Positions 1-5,337 of a DNA stretch of 7,450 bases are shown in pieces. The notes beneath the pieces are model-generated. The model did not search any database and was not told where the DNA came from. It saw only the letters and a list, made by a program, of their open reading frames with translations. The translations under genes and the position numbers were made by a program. Numbering within the stretch: the stretch's first letter is position 1; every line of letters begins with the position of its first letter. Location: positions 2 to 7,451 of the forward strand of contig NZ_LWHB01000194.1 of NCBI RefSeq assembly GCF_001889065.1, in the 5' to 3' direction. Source of the DNA: Suttonella ornithocola. GTDB taxonomy: Bacteria > Pseudomonadota > Gammaproteobacteria > Cardiobacteriales > Cardiobacteriaceae.

Positions 1-297
1 GGCGTTTTGTGTAGGTTTTATTTCACAGTTAGATTTCGCTAAGACATTTAGCACTTTATATTTGCTGACTTTCTCAATAACCATAATATCAGCAATACTA
101 CAGCCTCTAACAAGCATTAGACGTATTTTTGCATCAATATGCCTTTGACAGCCTTGGTAAGTTAAATCCATTTTATCAATGAACTGTCGATGACAATCTT
201 TGCATTGGTAATTTTGCTTACCATAGATTTTCCGTCCATTCTTTTTTATACTGAGGCTTAGGCAACTTGGGCAGCTGATTGTAATTTGTGTTTTCAT
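1..297 (-). CDS. IS1-family transposase, N-terminal part (InsA-like), cut by window edge
   Basis: The minus strand from 297 reads 99 codons without a stop to the window edge, so the C-terminal end is missing. The protein starts MKTQITISCPSC and has a zinc ribbon of two cysteine pairs: C9 and C12 in CPSC, and C32 and C35 in CKDC. Between them lies NGRKIYGKQNYQC, the usual IS1 InsA pattern. A helix-turn-helix-like stretch (about residues 60-85, IRLMLVRGCSIADIMVIEKV) follows. In IS1 this part binds the terminal inverted repeats and the DDE catalytic part follows, either by a -1 frameshift or, in some relatives, in one continuous ORF. No stop appears at about residue 91, where classic InsA ends, so a single-ORF relative is possible. 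A GGAG lies only two bases before the ATG. Family assignment is confident; the intact state of the element cannot be judged. Confidence 0.85.
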   Translation of the reverse strand, partial: MKTQITISCPSCLSLSIKKNGRKIYGKQNYQCKDCHRQFIDKMDLTYQGCQRHIDAKIRLMLVRGCSIADIMVIEKVSKYKVLNVLAKSNCEIKPTQNA

Positions 298-340
298 AAC
301 TCCAAATTATCATCTTTTTCCAAGTTGTCTTTTTTATTTC
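1..340 (-). mobile_element. IS1-family insertion sequence, one end only
   Basis: The transposase fragment implies that an IS1-like element enters from the left. Upstream of its start, the minus strand reads GACAACTT at 329-322, which resembles the conserved GCCAACTT inside the terminal repeats of IS1. The outer tip is therefore probably between about 330 and 347. The exact end and the target-site duplication cannot be set because the other end is outside the window. Confidence 0.5.
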
Positions 341-456
341 TTAACCCAGCATACTTTTCAAACCACTACCAAAAAATTAAACTATATCAAAAATATTTTT
401 AAAAAATCATAAATACAGAAAATTCTAATAGATATAAATTAAAGCAGAGCAATATT

Positions 457-1147
457 TTATAAATCTAAAGCAAAATCAATCGCAGCTTTTGCTAATATCT
501 CTGTAGGGTCAATAAGCTGCTTATTTGTCGCCGATATATAAGGTAAGAATAAAGGTAGCTCTGTACAAGCTAACAAAAAAATATCTGCGGGTATTGTTTC
601 AATAAGTCTTTGTAGTGTATTAGCATATTGCCTAATCTGCCCACGTTTCGCCCCTTGATAAATAATTTTCATGATGGTTTTTTGTTGTTCTGCTGTGATA
701 GCAGCGACTTGATATTAATTAGCTTCTAATACGTCTTGATAAATACCTGCTTTTTGTGTGCCATCAGTTGCTAATACTGCGATTGTAGTAAAGGGAGAAA
801 AAGATTTTTTCAAATTACTTAACGTAACTTCTGCAATATGAAGCAAAGGAATATTGGTAGCATTTTGAATACTATCTGCAAAATAATGCGCTGTATTGCA
901 AGCCATAATAATTGCTTGTGCACCACCTTTTTCTAACCGCTGAGCACTTTCGATTAGCTTATTTGTAGGATCAGGACCCTTTCCTAAAATAAAAGCTGTT
1001 CTATCTTCAATCTGAGGGTAGCTATCTATTAACACAGGAATATGTTCTTGATCCGTATTTACTGACGTTAAATCAATAATTCGTTGATAAAGATCTAATG
1101 TCGCCTGAGGACCCATCCCTCCTAAAATACCAATTAATTCGTTTCAT
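457..1147 (-). pseudogene. Aspartate/glutamate racemase family gene, frameshifted and with a premature stop
   Basis: Two adjacent minus-strand ORFs in the same frame are halves of one amino-acid racemase of the Asp/Glu racemase (YgeA/RacX-like) family, normally about 230 residues; the 691-nt span fits one such gene. The first half has GILGGMGP at its N-terminus and the catalytic ACNTAH cysteine (codon 898-900). The second half has the partner cysteine in ACTELP (codon 565-567). An in-frame TAA at 715-717 splits them, although the reading continues sensibly beyond it (YQVAAITAEQQ). The natural ATG at 1145-1147 (MKR-) is out of frame with GILGGMGP. Removing one copy of a tandem AATT at 1132-1139 restores M-K-R-I-G-I-L-G-G-M. 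The intact enzyme would interconvert L- and D-aspartate or a related amino acid in the cytoplasm without PLP. The gene lies just after the lysC terminator, with an IS element beyond its 3' end. Sequencing error at both sites is the alternative to true decay. Confidence 0.85.
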
Positions 1148-1156
1148 TTTTCTTAC

Positions 1157-1180
1157 TAAAAAAGCGCCTCATAGGCGCTT
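1157..1180 (-). terminator. Intrinsic terminator of lysC
   Basis: On the minus strand AAGCGCC, loop TATGA, GGCGCTT (7-bp perfect stem, 1162-1180) runs into a T6 tract (1163-1158). It starts 15 bases after the lysC stop codon, so it ends the blc-lysC operon. It also sits only ten bases before the ATG of the broken racemase, which leaves little room for a separate promoter there. Confidence 0.92.
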
Positions 1181-1195
1181 ATATTTAAATAACAA

Positions 1196-2425
1196 TTAAG
1201 CCGCAGGCTTATCCAAGCCAAAAGCATCATGCAAAGCTCTAACTGCCAATTCTAAATATTTTTCATCAATCCCTACCGAAATTTTTATTTCACTAGTAGT
1301 AATAATTCTAATATTTACGCCTTCTTTGGCTAACGTTTTAAACATTGTGCTAGCTACTGCTGCATGAGAACGCATACCTACCCCAACAACAGAAACTTTA
1401 GCAATTTCTGAACCCTCGATTTTGACTCCTTCAATATCAGCTAAATTCTTATTTAAAATTTCAATGGTATGCTCATAATCTCCACGAGGAACAGTAAAGG
1501 TAAAGTCTGTCTTATGATTTTCTCCAATATTTTGAACTATCATATCAACGTTAATATTTGCATCACCAACAGGTCCCAATATCTTATAAGCAATCCCTGG
1601 CTCATCAGGGACATCTACGACATTAATTTGAGCTTCATCACGACTAAACGCAATACCAGTTATTACAGCTGATTCCACAGGGTTTTCCTCTTCTAAACTA
1701 ATAAGTGTGCCTTGAGTTTCATTTTCTTCAAAAGAAGATAAAACTCTTAATGGGACTTTATATTTGCCAGCAAATTCTACAGACCGAATTTGTAAAACTT
1801 TTGAACCTAAGCTTGCCATTTCCAGCATCTCTTCAAAAGTAATTCTATCTAATTTTCGTGCTTTTGGCTCAACACGAGGGTCAGTTGTATAGACGCCATC
1901 AACATCAGTATAAATTTGACATTCATCGGCCTTTAATGCAGCAGCAAGCGCAACAGCTGTCGTGTCAGAACCACCGCGTCCTAATGTTGTAATATCTTTA
2001 TCAGGGCTAATACCTTGAAAACCGGCTACTACAACAATTTTTCCTAATGATAGTGCTTCACGAATACGTTGATCATCAATCCCAGTAATTCGCGCTTTCA
2101 TATGCGCACGATCAGTATTCATTGCAACTTGCCATCCCGTTAACGATATTGCAGGATAGCCACGCTTGTTTAATGCTATTGCCAGTAGAGCGATGGAGAC
2201 TTGCTCTCCAGTACTCATTAACGCATCCATTTCGCGGGGAGTTGGTCGTCCTGTAATATCATGTGCAAGAGCAATTAAACGATTAGTTTCCCCACTCATA
2301 GCAGATACAGTCACTACCACACCATGCCCTGCTTTGCGTGCTTTGATAACACGTTCGGCAACGTTTTCAATGCGCTCTATTGAACCCATTGAAGTACCAC
2401 CATATTTTTGTACGATTAACGCCAT
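1196..2425 (-). CDS. lysC: Aspartate kinase, two ACT domains
   Basis: This enzyme phosphorylates L-aspartate with ATP to 4-aspartyl phosphate, the first committed step to lysine, threonine, methionine and diaminopimelate. The 409-residue length matches the single-function LysC of Pseudomonas-like bacteria. The amino-acid kinase domain (about 1-245) shows KYGGTS (K7-S12), STGEQVS (71-77), the GRGGSDTTAVALAA loop (149-162) and TDVDGVYTTDP (173-183). Two ACT domains follow (about 262-340 and 344-409), with the regulatory VPDEPG and the QNIGENHKTDFTF stretch. They are expected to bind lysine and/or threonine for feedback inhibition. The ATG is preceded by AAGGAAACCT, a good ribosome site. It lies 12 bases behind the stop of the GyrI-like gene, so it is probably cotranscribed with that gene and blc. 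I see no lysine riboswitch in front of it; there is no room for one. All key motifs are intact. Confidence 0.97.
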   Translation of the reverse strand: MALIVQKYGGTSMGSIERIENVAERVIKARKAGHGVVVTVSAMSGETNRLIALAHDITGRPTPREMDALMSTGEQVSIALLAIALNKRGYPAISLTGWQVAMNTDRAHMKARITGIDDQRIREALSLGKIVVVAGFQGISPDKDITTLGRGGSDTTAVALAAALKADECQIYTDVDGVYTTDPRVEPKARKLDRITFEEMLEMASLGSKVLQIRSVEFAGKYKVPLRVLSSFEENETQGTLISLEEENPVESAVITGIAFSRDEAQINVVDVPDEPGIAYKILGPVGDANINVDMIVQNIGENHKTDFTFTVPRGDYEHTIEILNKNLADIEGVKIEGSEIAKVSVVGVGMRSHAAVASTMFKTLAKEGVNIRIITTSEIKISVGIDEKYLELAVRALHDAFGLDKPAA

Positions 2426-2437
2426 AGGTTTCCTTTT

Positions 2438-2905
2438 TTACTCACTGTCATGTGGATTTAATACACCAATATAAATACTGACTGTATCTACCGCGTCATA
2501 AGATTCAAAATCAGTTTGATACGCCCGTTTTTCATGTGGATTTTCTTGATAAAAACGCCAAATCTCCTGCCATAAACGAATCGTTATTTCAGGCAACGTT
2601 CCTTGTGCAGAAAAACGTCGATACCAACCTGAATCAATTTCCTGTTGATGAGTAGACGAAATACTTTTCTCATCACTCCCTACTAATATCTGATATTCTC
2701 CATTCACATCACTACGGTAATGGCTATATACTGCGTAAATATTAGCACTATCTGACAAATGCGGTTGAATATCTGTCATAAATTTTTGCCAAAGCACACC
2801 AATTTTTGCTGTTTCCTCTTTTTGTTCATCAGAATTACTCGTAATGGCCGTAACACCATAAACTTCTTTTACGTCAACTTCAACCAGTTCATTTCGTACT
2901 ATCAT
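2438..2905 (-). CDS. Stand-alone GyrI-like / AraC effector-binding domain protein
   Basis: This is a 155-residue protein that is a single effector-binding domain, as found at the C-terminus of AraC-type regulators, in GyrI (SbmC) and in the integron cassette protein Cass2. The family pattern is clear: an N-terminal strand ending in YGVTAITSN, an aromatic-rich centre with IYAVYSHYRSD and EYQILVG, then LWQEIW, RAYQTDFESYD and the closing strand VSIYIGV. Such domains bind small, often hydrophobic or cationic, molecules. There is no DNA-binding domain, so direct transcription control is unlikely; the ligand is unknown. A TTG at 2920 would add five residues, but the ATG at 2905 has GGAGAG seven bases upstream and matches the family start better. 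The start overlaps the end of blc by 17 nt, which implies translational coupling. Family is confident, function is not. Confidence 0.85.
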   Translation of the reverse strand: MIVRNELVEVDVKEVYGVTAITSNSDEQKEETAKIGVLWQKFMTDIQPHLSDSANIYAVYSHYRSDVNGEYQILVGSDEKSISSTHQQEIDSGWYRRFSAQGTLPEITIRLWQEIWRFYQENPHEKRAYQTDFESYDAVDTVSIYIGVLNPHDSE

Positions 2906-3389
2906 AAACCAACTCTCCAATATTAAAACCTTGATTTCTCGCTTTCTCTAAATAACGATTGAGCGTTGCATTGTCTAAATCTGGTATTCGACTTAATATC
3001 CATAAATATTTTCTATCTGGCGCACCTACCATTGCACTTTGATAATCTTTATCCAACGCTATGATTTGATAATCTCCCCAAAACGGACGAAAAAAGCTTA
3101 CTTTCAGCTGCGCATTTCCCGTATTTTTGACCACTTTGGCAAGCCCTTTTGCAGATTTCTCTCCATCTTTCGTCGTACAACTATTTAGAACACGAATAGT
3201 GCCATCTTCATTACGGTGATAATCTGCCTGACTTTGTAAACACCCTTCCTGAAAACGATGCGGTAAACGCGCAATCTCATACCATCTGCCAATATACCTT
3301 TCTAAATCCACTTTCTCTACAAGATCTAAAGGGGGATGAGAAGCACAAGCTCCCAATAACACAAAAATTATTGCTAAAAATTTCTTCAT
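2889..3389 (-). CDS. blc: Outer-membrane lipoprotein lipocalin (Blc type)
   Basis: This 166-residue bacterial lipocalin has a lipoprotein signal (MKKFLAIIFVLLGAC, lipobox LLGA-C with the lipidated cysteine at C15). The residue after the cysteine is alanine, which by the Lol sorting rule points to the outer membrane, facing the periplasm. The lipocalin signature is GRWYEIARLP (34-43), followed by the Blc-typical FQEGCLQSQADY (46-57), NSCTT (69-73), VSFFRPFWGDYQI (97-109) and LWILSRIP (129-136). The eight-stranded barrel binds fatty acids or lysophospholipids; E. coli Blc is linked to envelope stress and stationary phase. The ATG has AGGA seven bases upstream. It is the first gene of the minus-strand operon leading to lysC. 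C50 and C71 could form a disulfide. Length and motifs are complete. Confidence 0.94.
   Translation of the reverse strand: MKKFLAIIFVLLGACASHPPLDLVEKVDLERYIGRWYEIARLPHRFQEGCLQSQADYHRNEDGTIRVLNSCTTKDGEKSAKGLAKVVKNTGNAQLKVSFFRPFWGDYQIIALDKDYQSAMVGAPDRKYLWILSRIPDLDNATLNRYLEKARNQGFNIGELVYDSTK
2913..2918 (-). promoter_or_regulatory. Shine-Dalgarno that decides the effector-binding protein start
   Basis: GGAGAG on the minus strand, seven bases before the ATG at 2905 and inside the last codons of blc. It favours this ATG over the TTG at 2920, which overlaps the site itself. Confidence 0.7.
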
Positions 3390-3472
3390 TAAAAAATCCT
3401 CTTACCAATTCCAACCGTTTTTTTCCATTCTATCAAATAATCATTCATCTAAATCCTGAAGATAAATAAAAG

Positions 3473-3480
3473 ATTATAAT
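3473..3480. promoter_or_regulatory. Candidate shared -10 region for divergent blc and hdeD promoters
   Basis: The palindrome ATTATAAT gives a perfect TATAAT on the plus strand (3475-3480) and another on the minus strand (3478-3473). It lies in the only intergenic space between the divergent blc operon and the hdeD gene. Plus-strand transcription would start about 37 bases before the hdeD ATG. On neither strand is there a convincing -35 hexamer 16-18 bases away, so it may be an activator-dependent promoter or chance in AT-rich DNA. Confidence 0.35.
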
Positions 3481-3523
3481 AACTTTGGTTAAGGATTAGC
3501 ATTTTTAATTAACTGAAGGACGT

Positions 3524-4030
3524 ATGAAATGTAATTTTATCATGTTTATTAGAATTGCCTCAGTCATTGGAGGAATACTAGCGCTATTTAATCCTTTTAG
3601 CGCTACCTTAGCAGCAGAACAATTAGCTAGTTGGCTATTTTTATTTTTCTGGGTATTAGAATTTGTAGCGCTTTTTAACGCACCTTTTACTTCTTCAAAA
3701 TTATTTGCCGTTATCAACGGTGTAGTAGGAGTATTACTTGGTATTGAACTTTTAGCTAACCCACTACGTGGAATATTAGCATTGACTATTGCAGTAGGTA
3801 TCTTATTTTTATTCACAGGTATTGGTAAAATTTTCATAGCTTTTGCTATTCGAAAAACAGCCCTATTTTGGCCTTTACTATTATCTGCAGCGGTTTCTAT
3901 TTTACTAGCAATCCTAATTTTTTCAGACTACCCACAATTAGCTACTAGCCTATTAGGAATTTTACTAGCGATCGAATTAATCTCTAATGGAATTGCAACG
4001 ATAGCTTTCTCTTGTCATAAAATGGCTTAA
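3524..4030 (+). CDS. HdeD family (DUF308) inner-membrane protein
   Basis: This 168-residue protein is almost entirely hydrophobic, with six likely membrane helices (about 8-25, 34-52, 60-78, 83-107, 114-133, 138-163). It has the repeated pattern of small residues and G-x-L/N-P turns seen in the HdeD/DUF308 family: GGILALFNPFSA (16-27), GVLLGIELLANPLRG (69-83), and the internal repeat SILLAILIFSDYP then LGILLAIELISNGI. In E. coli, HdeD is an acid-resistance membrane protein; the molecular role in most relatives is unknown. The ATG has GAAGGA three bases upstream, which is close spacing; a second Met (codon 7) has no ribosome site. It is the only secure plus-strand gene in the window. I leave the symbol empty because family membership does not establish the acid-resistance role. 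Confidence 0.8.
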   Translation: MKCNFIMFIRIASVIGGILALFNPFSATLAAEQLASWLFLFFWVLEFVALFNAPFTSSKLFAVINGVVGVLLGIELLANPLRGILALTIAVGILFLFTGIGKIFIAFAIRKTALFWPLLLSAAVSILLAILIFSDYPQLATSLLGILLAIELISNGIATIAFSCHKMA

Positions 4031-4061
4031 TTCATCTTAGGTAAGACATTAGAAATTATTG

Positions 4062-4067
4062 TATAAT
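4062..4067 (+). promoter_or_regulatory. Candidate -10 box in front of the inverted-repeat leader
   Basis: A perfect TATAAT (in TTGTATAATAG) lies 32 bases after the hdeD stop. Transcription from it would begin at about 4073-4075, which is the first base of the left arm of the inverted repeat. No good -35 hexamer is seen at 16-18 bases, so this is a weak call. The match between the predicted start and the edge of the stem is the main support. Confidence 0.35.
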
Positions 4068-4075
4068 AGCCAATT

Positions 4076-4162
4076 TCCCAAAAAATTGCATACAACCTTA
4101 ACTAAATATCCACTTTGAAAACTATCTCTCCTATTCCCAAGTTCTGTATGCATTTTTTGGGA
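4076..4162 (+). repeat. Long inverted repeat / RNA stem with about 50-base loop
   Basis: The left arm TCCCAAAAAATTGCATACA (4076-4094) pairs with the right arm TGTATGCATTTTTTGGGA (4145-4162). All 18 positions of the right arm pair; one T in the left arm (4086 or 4087) is bulged. The arms enclose a 50-base pyrimidine-rich loop (4095-4144). As plus-strand RNA, the right arm covers the GGGA of the Shine-Dalgarno for the small ORF at 4171. As minus-strand RNA the same stem would form in the 3' region of the sspB transcript, and each strand carries T6 inside its downstream arm. It could therefore be a regulatory leader, a bidirectional transcription end, or a small non-autonomous element. Pairing is directly seen; function is inferred. 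Confidence 0.7.
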
Positions 4163-4163
4163 G
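4159..4163 (+). promoter_or_regulatory. Shine-Dalgarno for the small ORF, inside the stem
   Basis: GGGAG lies seven bases before the ATG at 4171, which is ideal spacing. Four of its five bases are in the downstream arm of the inverted repeat, so the stem would block it. Confidence 0.5.
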
Positions 4164-4170
4164 TCCTGCT

Positions 4171-4287
4171 ATGGCTTACATACAAACTGACGAATCACAG
4201 ATAGCCAACCTCAGTACGGAAAAACGAGCTAACGCTGTATACGAGTTAAAGACATTTATCTATAATCTATTACTTTATAACTTTTAA
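4171..4287 (+). CDS. Unrecognised 38-residue ORF with structured leader
   Basis: The product starts MAYIQTDESQIANL, continues as a charged segment (STEKRANAVYELK) and ends in a short hydrophobic tail (TFIYNLLLYNF). I do not recognise it. Support for translation is the GGGAG seven bases upstream and a base composition of about 40% GC in 4171-4260 against about 32% in the 140 bases before it. The TATAAT and stem further upstream also look like a purposeful leader. Against it are its shortness and the fact that its last 18 bases overlap the convergent sspB 3' end. It has no signal peptide, cysteines or metal motif; the C-terminal tail is too short for a sure membrane helix. It could be a small protein, a regulatory leader peptide, the relic of a longer gene, or chance. 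Confidence 0.35.
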   Translation: MAYIQTDESQIANLSTEKRANAVYELKTFIYNLLLYNF

Positions 4288-4680
4288 ATGCGATGCTGTC
4301 TTTTTAAGACTTTCAAATTTTTCTAATTTTTTAGGTCCATTCTCTAAATTAGGAGAAACGTCAAACCCCATACCTTGCTGAGTTTCTTTAGCAAACAATC
4401 CTACTACAGACTCTATCAAAACACTAACATTATGAGGTGTACCAGAGAAACGTGTGGAAAAATATATAACTTCATTCTCTATAGTAATATCAGGAGAGGC
4501 TGTCGGAGAAATGTTTAAAACCAGTGTATCATTTTCTAGAAATTGGTTGGGTACACCAGAAACCCAACCAGCTTTTGGATAAGCTATGACAAGATGAGGC
4601 GTACAATTATTATCAATAATCCACTGATAAATTGCTCTTAATAAGTAAGGCTTTTGATCTGTCATAGTAATTTCATTCAT
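4270..4680 (-). CDS. sspB: ClpXP protease adaptor SspB
   Basis: SspB brings ssrA-tagged peptides from stalled ribosomes, and the RseA fragment in E. coli, to the ClpXP protease. The 136-residue protein has the conserved N-terminal KPYLLRAIYQWIIDNNCTPHLV (10-31), then DTLVLNISP (51-59) and VIYFSTRFSGTPHNVSVLIESVVGLFAKE (71-99), which form the dimeric tag-binding domain. The last five residues LKVIK (132-136) match the ClpX-binding XB module, LRVVK in E. coli. The linker (about 106-131) is short and lysine-rich, whereas that of the 165-residue E. coli protein is long and acidic. Its ATG overlaps the sspA stop by four bases (ATGA), which suggests translational coupling; the alternative Met6 lacks a ribosome site. 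It is the last gene of the pet-ssp cluster. Confidence 0.93.
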   Translation of the reverse strand: MNEITMTDQKPYLLRAIYQWIIDNNCTPHLVIAYPKAGWVSGVPNQFLENDTLVLNISPTASPDITIENEVIYFSTRFSGTPHNVSVLIESVVGLFAKETQQGMGFDVSPNLENGPKKLEKFESLKKTASHLKVIK

Positions 4681-5321
4681 ATAGTTTCTCTCAAGGAGAG
4701 TTCATATTTAGACATAGATTTTTTGAAATACTCTTGTTTAAAATGAAATGCCATATATTTCTGTAATGGCTGAGTAGCTGTGGTTTTAGGCAATTCAATT
4801 CCTAAACTTTCTAAGCGCCATAAAACGGGTAAAATACAACAATCTAAAAGTGATAATTCTGAACCCATCATGTAATTACCATTTTTCATCATGGGCGACA
4901 TCATGATGACAAAATCTCTTAAATTTTTTTGTATTCCTTTTTTCTTAGTTGGACTAACTTTTTCATGCTCAAGCTGATTTACCAATTCATACCATTGATC
5001 TTCAATTTCTAAACAAAAAAGTCTTATTTTTGCTCGGAGATTTGCTTCAATAGGCATAAGAGCAGGATGAGGGAAGCGTTCATCAAGATATTCAGAAACG
5101 ACTCTGTCATTAAATAATACTAAATCTCTATCTAATAATGTTGGAAGTTTTCCTGTAGGATTAATTTCTATTAGATCTTCAGGAAGATTATCAGCATCAA
5201 TATCAACATACTCTATTTCTAAATCTTTTGCATGACAAATCAATCGAATTCTATGACTAGAAACATGCTTAGGGCTACTTAATAAAACCAACCCTCCACG
5301 TTTTTGACTAATAATACTCAT
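4677..5321 (-). CDS. sspA: Stringent starvation protein A
   Basis: SspA is a glutathione-S-transferase-fold protein without GST activity. It binds the sigma-70 RNA polymerase holoenzyme and changes promoter use in starvation, acid and virulence responses. The 214 residues divide into a thioredoxin-like domain (about 10-85, with NPTGKLPTLLDRDLVLFNDRVVSEYLDERFP) and an all-helical C-terminal domain (about 92-205, with ELSLLDCCILPVLWRLESLGIEL). The surface pocket P84-H85-P86 followed by ALMP, which is essential in E. coli, is at the same positions. The gene starts 16 bases after petC and overlaps sspB by four bases. The ribosome site before its ATG is weak (TAGGCACTGA). Expression probably depends on the upstream pet promoter, and a promoter inside petC is not obvious. 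Confidence 0.95.
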   Translation of the reverse strand: MSIISQKRGGLVLLSSPKHVSSHRIRLICHAKDLEIEYVDIDADNLPEDLIEINPTGKLPTLLDRDLVLFNDRVVSEYLDERFPHPALMPIEANLRAKIRLFCLEIEDQWYELVNQLEHEKVSPTKKKGIQKNLRDFVIMMSPMMKNGNYMMGSELSLLDCCILPVLWRLESLGIELPKTTATQPLQKYMAFHFKQEYFKKSMSKYELSLRETI

Positions 5322-5337
5322 TCAGTGCCTATAATTT

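Noticed and set aside
385..397. AAAAATATTTTT palindrome as a terminator
   Set aside because: It has no GC pairs in the stem and is the sort of match expected by chance in this AT-rich stretch.
1469..1672. Plus-strand ORF of 67 codons inside lysC
   Set aside because: It lies antisense to well conserved ACT-domain codons, has no ribosome site and shows no family pattern.
2426..2437. Lysine riboswitch in front of lysC
   Set aside because: Only 12 bases separate lysC from the upstream gene, far too few for the lysine aptamer.
2166..2474. Plus-strand ORF of 102 codons opposite the lysC N-terminus
   Set aside because: It is antisense to the conserved kinase domain, and its composition follows from the lysC codons.
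2906..2920. TTG start at 2920 for the GyrI-like protein
   Set aside because: The TTG overlaps the Shine-Dalgarno that serves the ATG at 2905, and the extra residues do not fit the family.
3505..3837. Minus-strand ORF of 110 codons opposite hdeD
   Set aside because: It is a low-complexity N/K/I/P-rich mirror of the hydrophobic HdeD codons, with no ribosome site or known domain.
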